Shown: positions 1 to 9,780, numbered from the stretch's first letter. The stretch is 64,000 nucleotides of DNA from JASHPR01 sp963729365 (GCA_963729365.1 CAVSNQ010000003.1:76940-140939); one strand, 5' to 3'. The notes: a model not told the origin generated them from the sequence alone. Made by a program: numbers and translations.

Positions 1-1197
1 CTGGCCTGCGGGGCGTTCCACATCCGGTCCGGCGGCCGCGCCTACTTCAACACCACCCCGCTCGGGCGGGCCGTCACGGGCACCCTGCTGGTGCGCGCCA
101 TGCTCGAGGACGACGTGCAGATCTGGGGAGACGGCTCGACCTTCAAGGGCAACGACATCGAGCGTTTCTACCGTTACGGCCTGCTCGCCAACCCCGCCCT
201 GCGGATCTACAAGCCCTGGCTGGACGCCGACTTCGTCAGCGAGCTCGGCGGCCGCAAGGAGATGTCCGAGTGGCTGCTCGCCCGCGGCCTGCCCTACCGG
301 GACAGCACGGAGAAGGCCTACTCCACCGACGCGAACATCTGGGGCGCGACCCACGAGGCCAAGGCGCTCGAGCACCTCGCCGTGGGCATCGAGATCGTCG
401 ATCCGATCATGGGCGTGCGGTCCTGGGACCCCGCCACCGAGATAGCCACCGAGGACGTCACGATCGGCTTCGAGCAGGGACGGCCGGTGACGATCAACGG
501 CAAGGAGTTCGCCTCCGCCGTCGACCTGGTGCTTGAGGCCAACGCCATCGGCGGCCGGCACGGCGTGGGCATGTCCGACCAGATCGAGAACCGGGTCATC
601 GAGGCCAAGAGCCGGGGCATCTACGAGGCACCGGGAATGGCGTTGCTGCACGCGTCGTACGAGCGGCTGGTCAACGCGATCCACAACGAGGACACCCTGG
701 CCAGCTACCACAACGAGGGACGGCGGCTAGGCCGGCTGCTGTACGAAGGCCGCTGGCTGGACCCGCAGGCGCTGATGCTGCGCGAGTCGCTGCAGCGCTG
801 GGTCGGGACCGCGGTCACCGGCGAGGTGACCCTGCGGCTGCGCCGCGGTGAGGACTACTCCATCCTGGACACCTCCGGACCGGCGTTCAGCTACCACCCG
901 GACAAGCTCTCCATGGAACGGACCGGGGATTCTGCCTTCGGGCCGGTCGACCGCATCGGCCAGCTGACCATGCGCAACCTCGACATCGCCGACTCCCGGG
1001 CCAAGCTCGAGCAGTACGCCGGACTCGGCATGGTCGGCAGCCCGCACCCGGCGCTGATCGGTGCCGCGCAGGCGGCCTCGACCGGGCTGATCGGCGCGAT
1101 GCCGGAGGGCGGGGCACAGGCGATCGCCTCGCGCGGGAAAGCCCCCGGCGATGACGAGCTGCTCGATAATGCCGCGATGGAGTCCGGCACCGACTGA
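1..1197 (+). CDS. argG: argininosuccinate synthase, C-terminal part (5' end outside window)
   Basis: Joins citrulline and aspartate with ATP to give argininosuccinate, the penultimate step of arginine synthesis in the cytoplasm. The reading frame is open from base 1 and gives 398 residues. The stretches FNTTPLGRAVTG, GDGSTFKGNDIERFYRYG, MSDQIENR and EAKSRGIYEAPGMALLH are those of the long (about 447 aa) E. coli-type ArgG, not the roughly 400-aa type common in many actinomycetes. About 45-50 N-terminal residues, including the ATP-binding SGGLDTS loop, lie upstream of the window. The C-terminal 50 residues are Ala/Gly rich and poorly conserved. No other arg gene is adjacent. Confidence 0.95.
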   Translation: MACGAFHIRSGGRAYFNTTPLGRAVTGTLLVRAMLEDDVQIWGDGSTFKGNDIERFYRYGLLANPALRIYKPWLDADFVSELGGRKEMSEWLLARGLPYRDSTEKAYSTDANIWGATHEAKALEHLAVGIEIVDPIMGVRSWDPATEIATEDVTIGFEQGRPVTINGKEFASAVDLVLEANAIGGRHGVGMSDQIENRVIEAKSRGIYEAPGMALLHASYERLVNAIHNEDTLASYHNEGRRLGRLLYEGRWLDPQALMLRESLQRWVGTAVTGEVTLRLRRGEDYSILDTSGPAFSYHPDKLSMERTGDSAFGPVDRIGQLTMRNLDIADSRAKLEQYAGLGMVGSPHPALIGAAQAASTGLIGAMPEGGAQAIASRGKAPGDDELLDNAAMESGTD

Positions 1198-1334
1198 CCA
1201 GCCACGACGGAGACGGCCCCGGCGCGCACCCAGTTGCCTGACCAGCTTTGCGGAGCGGGCGCGTCGCTCACTGTGACGACTTTCACACTCAGTTCGACGG
1301 ACGACCTATTTGGGCGGGTCCTACGTTGGCTGGT

Positions 1335-3446
1335 GTGACATGGGCAGATATCGTTCCTAATCTGCTGATCGGGCTCCGCGAGGGCCTCGAGGCCGGCCTG
1401 GTGATCAGCATTCTGCTGGCTGCCGTGCGCCAGGCCGGGTCGGCGGGCGCGGACGACGGCCCGAGTCACGACGGCCGGGCCAGGAAGATACCGGCCGCGC
1501 CGATCTGGCTCGGCGTGCTGGGCGCGGTAACGCTGTCCGGCGCTTCCGCTGCTGTCCTCACCTCTTCCGCCGGCGCACTGTCCAGCCAGGCACGGGACGC
1601 GGTCGGCGGACTGCTCAGCGTGTTCGCGGTGGCCCTGGTCACCGCGGTGATCTTCTGGATGCGCGGCACCGCGACCGGCCTGAAAGCTCAGCACCGCGGC
1701 GGCGTGGCCGGCGTGGCGCCGGTCGGCGCGGTAGCGCTGACGATCACCGCGTTCCTGGTGGTCGGCCGCGAAGGCCTGGCGACGACGCTGTTCTTGTGGA
1801 CGGCCGCTCGCGCGCCGGGACAGACGGCCGGGCCGCTCGCGGGCACCGCCGCGGGGCTGGCGGCCGCCGTGGTGCTCTGCTGGCTGCTGTACCGCGCGGC
1901 GGTCAAGCTGAACGCGGAAGTGTTCTTCAGCCGGGCCGCGCTCGCCCTGAGCGTGATCGCCGCCGGAATGCTCGCGTCCGGGCTCGGCGACCTGCAGGAC
2001 GCAGGCCTGCTGCCGGGGCAGCGGTGGATAGCGTTCGACCTCGCCGCGCGCGCCCGCCCAGGGTCCTGGTGGGTCTCGCCGATCATCGGGGTCACCGGCC
2101 TGGCGCCGAAGATGACCGTGCTCCAGGTCGTGGCCTGGATCGCGTACCTCGCTGTGGTCATCCCGGCGCTCGCGAAGGCCGGCCGTCCCGCCGCAGCGCG
2201 ACACACTGCCACCGCGGGTACCGCGAGCCGGTGGCAGCGGCTGGCCGGACAGCGGCCGTGGGCGGTGGCCGGGGTACTCGTCGTGGTGCCGGTCCTCGCC
2301 GCCGGCACGACGATCGCAGCCCTTCCCGCCGCAGGTTCTGCATCGACCGCGGCGGTGACCGTGACCGTGACCCGGACCGGGTGCGCGCGGGACTGGGCCT
2401 CCGCCACCGCCGGAACCCAGACGTTCACGGTCGACAACCAGTCCGGGCTGCCCGGCGAGGTCAACCTCGACGACGCGTCCGGCGACATCGTGGCCGAGAT
2501 CGAGACCATCGGCCCGGGGACGAGCGCACAGCTCAGCGCCACGCTCTACGGCGGCACCTATGTCTTCAAGTGCTTCATGGGCAGCCTGCCGGTAACGGTG
2601 TCCCAGCCGGTCCAGGTGGCCGCCGCCGGGAACGCGGCTGCCGCCAGCCCGACACGCGGCAGCCCGGTCGCCATCAAGCCGGTGACCGCCGGCGAACTCG
2701 CGGGCCCGAATAAGGAGTACCAGGCCTACGCGGCACGACAGCTCGCGGACCTGGCGCAGGCGGTCACCCGGATCCAGGCCGACCTGCGCCGTGGTGACAT
2801 GGCCGCGGCGAAGGAAGACTGGCTCACCGCGCAGCTGGACTGGGAGCGCGTCGGCGCTTCCTACGACAGCTTCGGCAACCTCGGCCTGGCGGTCGACGGC
2901 CTGCCGGACGGCCTCCCCGACGGGGTCAGCGACACGAACTTCACCGGGCTGCACCGGCTGGAATACGGGCTGTGGCACAGCCAGAGCGCGGCCACCCTGC
3001 TGCCCGTCACCGCGACGCTGGCCAGCAACGTCGCGATGGTGCAGCAGAACCTGACCTCCGACGGCCTGGCCGGCGATCCCGCGAACCTGCCGGTCCGCGC
3101 GCACGAAATCCTCGAGGACGCGCTGCGTGACCACCTGTCCGGGATTGACGACCAGGGCGGTGGCGCGGCGTTCGCGCAGACGTACGCCGACGTGGACGTC
3201 ACCACGGCTGTGCTTGGCTACCTGGCCCCGCTGATCAATGCCCGGCAGCCCGGCTTGCCGGCCATCGCCGACAGCCAGCTGGACATCCTGAAAGGGGCGC
3301 TGCTGGCGACCCGGGTCAACGGCCAGTGGGAGTCACTCGGCACCGCCTCCCCGGCGGCGCGCGAGCAGGTGGATGCGGCCATCGACGCGGTGCTCGAGAC
3401 GCTCGCCGCCGTTCCGGATCTGCTTGAAGTTCCCCCGGCCCGGTGA
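1335..3446 (+). CDS. fused iron permease EfeU / periplasmic EfeO-like protein
   Basis: Ferrous/ferric iron uptake protein of the Efe system. With the GTG start at 1335 it has 703 residues; the frame is open further upstream but that part has no membrane character. Residues 1-280 are an FTR1/EfeU permease with two REGL motifs (REGLE near 15, REGL near 145) that bind iron in this family, and several hydrophobic segments. After a further membrane segment comes a cupredoxin-like domain (about 345-435, with Cys and Met candidates for metal) and an M75/imelysin-type EfeO domain (about 455-695) with the metal motif HRLE (His540-Glu543) and HEILED near 590. EfeU and EfeO are usually separate genes; here they are one polypeptide, followed 45 bp later by efeB. 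Confidence 0.9.
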   Translation: MTWADIVPNLLIGLREGLEAGLVISILLAAVRQAGSAGADDGPSHDGRARKIPAAPIWLGVLGAVTLSGASAAVLTSSAGALSSQARDAVGGLLSVFAVALVTAVIFWMRGTATGLKAQHRGGVAGVAPVGAVALTITAFLVVGREGLATTLFLWTAARAPGQTAGPLAGTAAGLAAAVVLCWLLYRAAVKLNAEVFFSRAALALSVIAAGMLASGLGDLQDAGLLPGQRWIAFDLAARARPGSWWVSPIIGVTGLAPKMTVLQVVAWIAYLAVVIPALAKAGRPAAARHTATAGTASRWQRLAGQRPWAVAGVLVVVPVLAAGTTIAALPAAGSASTAAVTVTVTRTGCARDWASATAGTQTFTVDNQSGLPGEVNLDDASGDIVAEIETIGPGTSAQLSATLYGGTYVFKCFMGSLPVTVSQPVQVAAAGNAAAASPTRGSPVAIKPVTAGELAGPNKEYQAYAARQLADLAQAVTRIQADLRRGDMAAAKEDWLTAQLDWERVGASYDSFGNLGLAVDGLPDGLPDGVSDTNFTGLHRLEYGLWHSQSAATLLPVTATLASNVAMVQQNLTSDGLAGDPANLPVRAHEILEDALRDHLSGIDDQGGGAAFAQTYADVDVTTAVLGYLAPLINARQPGLPAIADSQLDILKGALLATRVNGQWESLGTASPAAREQVDAAIDAVLETLAAVPDLLEVPPAR

Positions 3447-3491
3447 AGCCTTCATGACGCCGCTTGACCCCCGCCTAAGGAGCGACCCCGC

Positions 3492-4727
3492 GTGAACGTC
3501 AACCGGCGCAACTTTCTCAAAGGCACGCTGTCGGGCGCGGCCGGGACCGCGCTGGCCGGCGGCGTGCTGGTCGGCGGTGCGCGCGCGGACGCCGGCCAGA
3601 CGAGGGGCGGCGGCCCGGTCACCGAAGCGGCGTACCCGTTCCATGGCGCCCACCAGGCCGGGGTGCTCACGCCGGGACCACGGGACAAGCAGCCGTTCGC
3701 GTCGGTCGCCGCCTTCGACTGCACCGTCACTAACCAGCCTGACCTCGCGCTCCTCATGTACGAACTGACCGGCCGGGCCTGGTTCCTCGCCACCGGCGGT
3801 ACCCCGCCCAACCTCGGGGTCGGGCAGCCGCCCTCCGACAGCGACGTCCTGGGGCCGACGGTGCCGGCCGACGGGCTCACCATCACGCTGTCGGTGGGAT
3901 CGAGCCTGTTCGACGACCGTTACGGCCTCGGGAACCGCAAACCGCTGAAGCTGACCGAGATGCCGGCGTTCCCCAACGACTTCCTCGAGCCCGCCCTGCT
4001 GCACGGTGACCTGCTGCTCCAACTGTGCGCCAACCATCCCGATACGGTCCACCACGCCATCCGCGACATCACCAAGCACACCAGCGGCGGCATGCAGTTG
4101 CGCTGGAAGATGGAGGGCTACGCCTCCCCGCCGCGGCCGTCCGGGACCTCGCGGAACCTGCTGGGATTCAAGGACGGCACCGCCAACCCGGCCGGAACGC
4201 TGGCGGACAGCCTGGTCTGGGTCGACGATCCGGCCGAGCCCCGCTGGGCGCAGGGCGGCTCCTACCAGGTCGTACGGCTGATCCGGATGCTGGTCGAGTT
4301 CTGGGACCGCGTGTCTATCAATGAGCAGCAGAACATGTTCGGCCGTCGCCGCGACAGCGGGGCGCCGCTGGACGGCACCAGCGAGTTCGACATCCCCGAC
4401 TATGCCGCCGACCCGCACGGGTACGTCATCCCGCTGGACTCCCACATCCGGCTCGCGAACCCGCGCACCAACCCGACCGCCCGCCAGCGGATCATACGCC
4501 GCTCCTACAATTACGACCTCGGCGTGGACGAGAACGGGAACCTGCAGGCGGGACACATCTTCATCGCCTATCAGCAGGACGTCCAGCGGCAGTTCGAGAC
4601 GATCCAGAAGCGGCTCATCAACGAGCCTCTGGTCGACTACGTGCAACCGTTCGGCGGCGGGTATTTCTTCACCCTCCCCGGCGTGCGGGACGCCACCGGC
4701 TGGTACGGGCAGGGCTTGTTCCAATAG
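3492..4727 (+). CDS. efeB: Tat-exported Dyp-type peroxidase / deferrochelatase EfeB
   Basis: Third component of the Efe iron-uptake system: a haem peroxidase exported folded by the Tat pathway, proposed to oxidise ferrous iron and/or release iron from haem outside the membrane. The 411 residues begin with a Tat signal (NRRNFLKG, then a hydrophobic Ala/Gly/Leu stretch and a GARA cleavage region near 32). The Dyp signature GFKDGTANP is near residue 225, a probable proximal haem His lies in DSHIRLANPR near 318, and the C-terminal GHIFIAYQQD...FETIQKRL block is typical of EfeB. The gene starts 45 bp after the EfeUO fusion and is probably cotranscribed with it. It converges with the sulfatase gene, 24 bp away. 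Confidence 0.93.
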   Translation: MNVNRRNFLKGTLSGAAGTALAGGVLVGGARADAGQTRGGGPVTEAAYPFHGAHQAGVLTPGPRDKQPFASVAAFDCTVTNQPDLALLMYELTGRAWFLATGGTPPNLGVGQPPSDSDVLGPTVPADGLTITLSVGSSLFDDRYGLGNRKPLKLTEMPAFPNDFLEPALLHGDLLLQLCANHPDTVHHAIRDITKHTSGGMQLRWKMEGYASPPRPSGTSRNLLGFKDGTANPAGTLADSLVWVDDPAEPRWAQGGSYQVVRLIRMLVEFWDRVSINEQQNMFGRRRDSGAPLDGTSEFDIPDYAADPHGYVIPLDSHIRLANPRTNPTARQRIIRRSYNYDLGVDENGNLQAGHIFIAYQQDVQRQFETIQKRLINEPLVDYVQPFGGGYFFTLPGVRDATGWYGQGLFQ

Positions 4728-4751
4728 CCGGAGCATCCCGGCCGGCCGCGG

Positions 4752-6722
4752 TCAGCAGTCGGGCTGCGAGGGCACCGTGCCGCTCCTGGGCTTGAGCCTC
4801 TTGGCCTGGCACTGGGCGTGAAGCATCGCCTCGAGCTGCCGGAGTGTGGCCCGGATGGCGGGATTGGCGCTGTTGGCCAGGTTGTCCAGCTCCAGCGGGT
4901 CTCGGGCCAGGTTGTAGGCCTCGGTCTGGTCGGGGACCGGATCGGTCTTCACCGTGGTGGTGGCCTCGTTGGTGCCGGCCCGGTTCACGTTGCCGTCGAT
5001 GAAGGTGACGACGTCCCGTTCCGTGCCGAAGTCCGGCGATGTGGGCGGGAGGTGCGAATCGGTCAGGGACTCGCTTTGCGGGTCGCTCCAGAACTGGGGA
5101 TTGTCGGAGTACCGGGAGTACTTCCACTTCTCGAGCGTGCCGTTCCTGCCGGTGGGCAGGTTGGCCACGACCGTTTCCACGTGGTTGGGCTGGATGACCG
5201 ACTCGTACATGAAGCCGGTCGAGGTGGTCTGGTTGGCTCCCCGGCTGGGCTCGTCGTCGGTCATGAAGTAAACGGGCTCGGTGAGCTGACCGGGATCGAC
5301 CTCGCCGAGGATCACGCCCGAGAGATCCCGGCCGACCAGGTGATGGACCTCGTTGTGGGTCCTGGCCAGCTCTCGTCCCAGCCGGGCGGGGCTGAGTCCG
5401 GCCAGGCCGAGCATGGTCGGCAGCAGGTCAGCGTGGCTGGTGATCGCGTCGAGGGTCTGCCGGCCCGAGAACAGCGCCGGGCTGTGCACGATGAAGGGCA
5501 CATGCGACGATTCCTCGTACGCCTGATGCCACTTCTGGAACATCCCGCCGTGCGCGCCCAGCAGGCTGCCGTGGTCTGAGGTGAAGATCACAATGGTATT
5601 CGCGGCCATGACCGGGTCGGCGTTGAGCGCGTCGAGAACCTTCTGGATCTGGTTGTTCACGTTCTGCTGCAGCTGGTAGTAGAACCTGCGGTAGTCCAGC
5701 GTGTTGCGCACCGTCTGGAACACCTTCGGGTAGGTCTCGATGAAGCTGGGCTGGCACTGCGGCTTCCCGTCCAGGTTCTCGTTGGACGTGGCCGCGTATT
5801 TGACCGGATCAAAGAGCTGGCGGGGCACTTTGCTGTCCCGCAGCTGACCGCGCAGATTCCAGGACGGGGACACCAGGGTGGCCTGGCCCCATACGGTGAT
5901 GTCGTGCGGGTTGGTGAACGAGCTGACCACCAGCCATGGCCGGCCTCTGCTGCCGTGCCTGCTTAATGCGCCCAGGAGGTCCGCGGTCTGGGTGGCGAAC
6001 TTCGCGTCCCGGCCGATGGCGTCAGCCGCCGAGGAACCGGAGTTAAGCGGGTTGCTCCCGTGCGGCTCAGGGCCGATCCATCCGCTGAAGCCGAATTCGC
6101 CGAGCCGGTTGGCGGCCAGGTATTCTTCCTCGACCCGCGGAATCGGGATTCCCTTGTCATCGAAGCTCAAAAGGCTGTCGTGGGTGCCGGGAATGAGCAT
6201 GTCGGCTTCGGAAATGTGCCACTTGCCCTTATAGTAGGTGTCGTAACCTCCGGCGCGGAAATAGTCGCCCATCGTCGGGACCGTATTAGGGTCGAGCCAG
6301 AACGTATCGTTCTCGAAGGAAGCCTTGGCTGCGCCCGTCGTCTGGCTCACCCCGTGCAGCGAGGGGTACTGGCCAGTGAAGATCGAGGCCCGGCTCGGGA
6401 CGCAGGCCGATGACATGTGGTAGTGGTTGGCGAACTCGAGTCCGTTACGGCGGAGCGACTGCTCGGCCGTCAGGTACCTGGCCCGGAAGGCCTTCAGTTC
6501 CTCGGATTCGTACGAGACCGGGTACCGGTACTCATCGGCCATGATGAACAGGAAATTCGGCCGCTGGCGGAGTTTCCCTCGGGGCTGGAACGGCGGCGGG
6601 GTCACGGTGGCCGCCGACGCTGCTTCTGACTGGCCGAACTGGGTGATACCCGCCGTTGCGGCCGCCGCGCCCGCGCCCTGGATAAAACGCCGACGCGAGA
6701 ACAGCCCTCTTTTTTCGCTCAC
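4752..6722 (-). CDS. Tat-exported sulfatase (type I, formylglycine-dependent)
   Basis: Arylsulfatase/alkaline-phosphatase-superfamily hydrolase of 656 residues, expected to cleave sulfate (or related) esters outside the cytoplasm. The N-terminus has a twin-arginine signal (FSRRRFIQGAG, hydrophobic core, Ala-rich cleavage site near 37). The metal-binding start MADE is near 61-64. The C-x-P-S-R motif is present as CVPSR (Cys107), followed by SIFTGQYPSLHG; in this family the Cys is converted to formylglycine. SDHGSLLGAHGG provides the downstream metal ligands. A formylglycine-generating enzyme is encoded divergently 164 bp away, which fits a substrate/maturase pair. The natural substrate cannot be told from the sequence. 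Confidence 0.93.
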   Translation of the reverse strand: MSEKRGLFSRRRFIQGAGAAAATAGITQFGQSEAASAATVTPPPFQPRGKLRQRPNFLFIMADEYRYPVSYESEELKAFRARYLTAEQSLRRNGLEFANHYHMSSACVPSRASIFTGQYPSLHGVSQTTGAAKASFENDTFWLDPNTVPTMGDYFRAGGYDTYYKGKWHISEADMLIPGTHDSLLSFDDKGIPIPRVEEEYLAANRLGEFGFSGWIGPEPHGSNPLNSGSSAADAIGRDAKFATQTADLLGALSRHGSRGRPWLVVSSFTNPHDITVWGQATLVSPSWNLRGQLRDSKVPRQLFDPVKYAATSNENLDGKPQCQPSFIETYPKVFQTVRNTLDYRRFYYQLQQNVNNQIQKVLDALNADPVMAANTIVIFTSDHGSLLGAHGGMFQKWHQAYEESSHVPFIVHSPALFSGRQTLDAITSHADLLPTMLGLAGLSPARLGRELARTHNEVHHLVGRDLSGVILGEVDPGQLTEPVYFMTDDEPSRGANQTTSTGFMYESVIQPNHVETVVANLPTGRNGTLEKWKYSRYSDNPQFWSDPQSESLTDSHLPPTSPDFGTERDVVTFIDGNVNRAGTNEATTTVKTDPVPDQTEAYNLARDPLELDNLANSANPAIRATLRQLEAMLHAQCQAKRLKPRSGTVPSQPDC

Positions 6723-6886
6723 CTTAATCCCCCGTGTTCGCGTGCCGGTACCGGGGAACTCTACGCGGCGGGCGATGCGCAGGCTGGTGAAACGCTAGCT
6801 CCCGATCTGCCGCCGTAACCTCGCTAACATTATCGTCGCTACGGCGCTCTGAGGGCATTGCCCGAATGGTGAAGGGAGATCCCGGA

Positions 6887-7825
6887 ATGACACCGGCCAG
6901 GCGCTTCAAGGATATGGTGTGGGTACCGGAAGGCGCCTTTCTCATGGGGTCAGCCGATTTTTACCCCGAGGAGCGCCCCGTCCACCGTGTCAGCGTCAGC
7001 GGTTTCTGGATGGATGAGCACGTCATTACCGTCGCCGAATACCGCCGATTTGTCAGGGCGACCGGTTACCTGACCGTTGCCGAACGCGTCCCGGACCCCG
7101 CCCATTACCCCGGTGCGGCGCCCGAGGTTCTCGTGCCAGGATCCCTCGTCTTCACCCAGCCCGGCGGGCCCGTCGACCTCAATGACCCGCGCAACTGGTG
7201 GTCTTGGGTTCCGGGAGCACAATGGCGGCATCCGGAGGGGCCGGGCAGCAGCGCAGCCGGTCGTGACCGGCACCCGGTCACCCACGTTGCCTACGAGGAC
7301 GCCGCGGCGTTCGCCACGTGGGCCGGTAAGGCCCTGCCGTCCGAGGCCGAATGGGAACGGGCCGCCCGGGGCGGCATCGACGGGGCCGTCTACTGCTGGG
7401 GCGACGATCTCTACCCGCAGGGGCGGGTGATGGCCAATACCTGGCAGGGGCGCTTTCCCTGGGAAAATCTGGCCATCGGCGGCTACCGGGGCACCGCACC
7501 GGTCAAGCGGTTCCCGCCGAACGGCTACGGTCTCTTCGAGATGACCGGCAACGTCTGGGAGTGGACCTCAGACTTCTTCACCCCCCGGCACCGCGACAAC
7601 TCGCCGGCGTGCTGCGTACCGCACGATCCCCGCGTCGAGACTCCCGAGCACAGCTACGACCGCGCACAGCCCGATACTCATATTCCCCGCCGAGTCGTCA
7701 AGGGGGGCTCGTTTCTCTGCGCTCCGGACTACTGCCTGCGCTACCGGCCGGCTGCCCGCCAGGGCCAGGCCATCGAAACGTCGTCGAGCCATATCGGATT
7801 CCGCTGCGTGGCCCGCGTTCCCTGA
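6887..7825 (+). CDS. formylglycine-generating enzyme (sulfatase-modifying factor)
   Basis: Oxidises the Cys of the sulfatase CxPSR motif to formylglycine, using copper and oxygen in the characterised family. The 312-residue protein starts at ATG 6887, preceded by a GAAGGGAG ribosome-binding site at 6871-6878; an in-frame ATG at 6866 lies upstream of that site and is less likely. The family N-terminus (FKDMVWVPEGAFLMGS, HRVSVSGFWMDEHVIT) and the C-terminal FGE core (GNVWEWTSDF, VVKGGSFLCAPDYCLRYR) are clear. Cys278 and Cys283 have the five-residue spacing of the two catalytic cysteines of the human enzyme. The gene is divergent from the sulfatase, its probable client. Confidence 0.93.
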   Translation: MTPARRFKDMVWVPEGAFLMGSADFYPEERPVHRVSVSGFWMDEHVITVAEYRRFVRATGYLTVAERVPDPAHYPGAAPEVLVPGSLVFTQPGGPVDLNDPRNWWSWVPGAQWRHPEGPGSSAAGRDRHPVTHVAYEDAAAFATWAGKALPSEAEWERAARGGIDGAVYCWGDDLYPQGRVMANTWQGRFPWENLAIGGYRGTAPVKRFPPNGYGLFEMTGNVWEWTSDFFTPRHRDNSPACCVPHDPRVETPEHSYDRAQPDTHIPRRVVKGGSFLCAPDYCLRYRPAARQGQAIETSSSHIGFRCVARVP

Positions 7826-7897
7826 CCGCCGGGACACTCGGCGGCAGGCCGGTGAGCTGCCCGTCGGCCCACCCGGGCCATTGCCGAGCGTGGGCGG

Positions 7898-9067
7898 CTA
7901 GCCTGTCCCGGCCCGGGGCGGCTGGATCACTCCGGCCGGCGAGATGCGGGCTGCGGCTGGGCCGAAGTCTTGCGATGACAGCCGGGCGATGAAGGGCACT
8001 GCGCTGCCGCCGGGTACGGGCTGTCCCTGGCCGGTGAACTGGATGGGGTAGATGCGGGCCCGCAGGAAACGGCCGGCGGAGGACAAGGTCACGTGCAGGA
8101 TGACGCTCATGTCCAGGTCGCCACTGGCCGCGAAGTCGCCGTAGCTGGCGAAGTTGCCCAGGCTGTAGGCGACAAGGTGGCCCCGGTAAAACTGCATGCC
8201 CCGCACGACGTGCGGGCCGCTGGCGATGACCAGGCTGGCGCCGGAGTTGATCGCCAGGTGGGCGAATGCTTCGGCGTTGCCTCGGTCCTCGCCCAGGTAA
8301 TACTCCTCGTGCCCGGTCACGTGGTCGGCAGTGGCGCCTTCCGCGCCGGCGTGCATGTAGACGACGACGATGCGCGCTTCCCGGCGGGCCTGCTCGATCA
8401 GCGCCCGGGCGGCGGGCAGGTCAAGCAGGTTGGCGTCGTAGTCATACGGTGCGAACGCGACGAACGCCACCTTGACCCCATTGGCCTTGACCACGGTGAT
8501 CTCGCCGGGCAGCCCCGTCTGGGCCAGCCCGGCCGCGTGGATCACCCGGACGGTCTGGGCCTGCCCGGCGGCGCCGAAGTCGAACGAGTGGTTATTCGCG
8601 TCGTTCAGGACGGTGAACCCGGCCTGTTTGAGGTACCGCACGTAGCGCGGCGGATCCTTGAAGGCGTAACAATCGGTGCTCGCCTCGCCTGGACCGCATT
8701 TGCTGGTGGTCGCGGTGGTGAGCGTTCCTTCGAGGTTGCCGAAAACGATCTGGGCGCCAACGTCGAGGGTGTGCTTGACCGCGCCGAAATACGCCGCCGG
8801 GTCCGGCGGCAGATCGGGCACGTTCCCCAGCATCGTGTCCCCGACCGCAGCGATGGTCACCGAGGTCACCTGCGGCCGCCCAGCATCCTCGCCCCGGGTG
8901 GCCGGGGCCGCCGGGCTCCGCGCCGACGGCGCAGCGCTGGCCGTCGCGGCCTTCCCGGCGGAGCGAGCGGCCGGTGAGCAAGCCGGAACAGCCAGGACGG
9001 CCGCAACGCAGAGGACGGCGACGGCCGCGCCCCGTGCGGTGCCGGCGCACCTGATCTCACCTCGCAT
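7898..9067 (-). CDS. CapA/PgsA-like metallophosphatase-fold lipoprotein
   Basis: 389 residues with a lipoprotein-type signal (hydrophobic segment 13-28, VPAC with Cys30) and a Ser/Ala/Thr-rich linker, then a CapA (poly-gamma-glutamate synthesis) domain. The motifs AAVGDTMLG, GNLEGTLT, NDANNHSFDFG, VYMHAGAE and ASGPHVVRGM correspond to the metal-binding blocks of this calcineurin-like superfamily. CapA is involved in anchoring or exporting poly-gamma-glutamate in Bacillus, but many actinomycete homologues stand alone, as here, and their role is not established. It converges with the formylglycine-generating enzyme gene. Confidence 0.85.
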   Translation of the reverse strand: MRGEIRCAGTARGAAVAVLCVAAVLAVPACSPAARSAGKAATASAAPSARSPAAPATRGEDAGRPQVTSVTIAAVGDTMLGNVPDLPPDPAAYFGAVKHTLDVGAQIVFGNLEGTLTTATTSKCGPGEASTDCYAFKDPPRYVRYLKQAGFTVLNDANNHSFDFGAAGQAQTVRVIHAAGLAQTGLPGEITVVKANGVKVAFVAFAPYDYDANLLDLPAARALIEQARREARIVVVYMHAGAEGATADHVTGHEEYYLGEDRGNAEAFAHLAINSGASLVIASGPHVVRGMQFYRGHLVAYSLGNFASYGDFAASGDLDMSVILHVTLSSAGRFLRARIYPIQFTGQGQPVPGGSAVPFIARLSSQDFGPAAARISPAGVIQPPRAGTG

Positions 9068-9145
9068 GACCGTATCCTTCCTTACCGGTTCCAGCGGTGG
9101 ACTCCGGCCGGCGCGGCTCGTCCCGGCCAGCCGATAGAATCGCGT

Positions 9146-9780
9146 GTGGAACCCTCCCGCCGTTACCGGGGCATCACGCCGTCAGAGCGCCAGGCCGAGC
9201 GCCGGGAACGGCTGATGGAGGCCGGGCTGGAGCTGTTCGGCACCCTCGGATTCGCGCGCACCTCGATCCGCGCCGTCAGCGCCGCCGCCGCGCTGAATTC
9301 CCGCTATTTCTACGAGTCGTTCAAGGACCGTGAGGACCTTCTGTACAGCGTTTACCAGCGCATCGTCACCGACATCTTCCTCAGGGCCAGCGAAGCGGTG
9401 GCCCGGGAGCACACGATCGAGGCGCAGGCGCGGGCCTGCAGGCCGGGTGGACGGCCGTCACCGAGGACCGCCGCAAGGCGAGGATCGTGGCGCTCGAGGT
9501 CGTCGGCGTCAGCGAGCGCCTGGAACGGCTTCGCCGCGAGACGAGACACGCACTGGCGCAGCTCACCGCCGATCAGGCGCTGCGGCTCGCCGGTGACCTG
9601 CGGCTGCGCCTCGACCCCGTGCTGACCGCCCGCTTCCTGATGGGCGGCGTCGTCGAGCTCCTGCTCGACTGGATCAACGGGGACCTGGACAAGCCGGTAG
9701 ACGAGGTGGTTGAGCACTTCACGGCGCTGTTCACCGCGGCGGCCCATGCGGCTGTGGCCGGAGACGTGCCCCCTAAGTAG
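9146..9780 (+). CDS. TetR-family regulator (frameshifted)
   Basis: The GTG at 9146 starts a TetR N-terminal domain: ERRERLMEAGLELFGTLGFARTSIRAVSAAAALNSRYFYESFKDREDLL is a typical helix-turn-helix with the YFYESF recognition helix. This frame breaks down near 9430. The C-terminal ligand domain (GLQAGWTAVTEDRRKARIV through LLDWINGDLDKPVDEVVEHFTALF) continues in another frame to 9780. One missing base in the GCGCGGGCCTGC stretch explains it, so the gene is either a sequencing casualty or a very recent pseudogene. It is divergent from the CapA gene (78 bp) and overlaps the 3' end of the next TetR gene by 8 bp. Its target is unknown. Confidence 0.75.

Noticed and set aside
891..3134. Minus-strand open frame of 747 codons opposite argG and the Efe fusion
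   Set aside because: Antisense shadow without any domain; both plus-strand genes are unambiguous.
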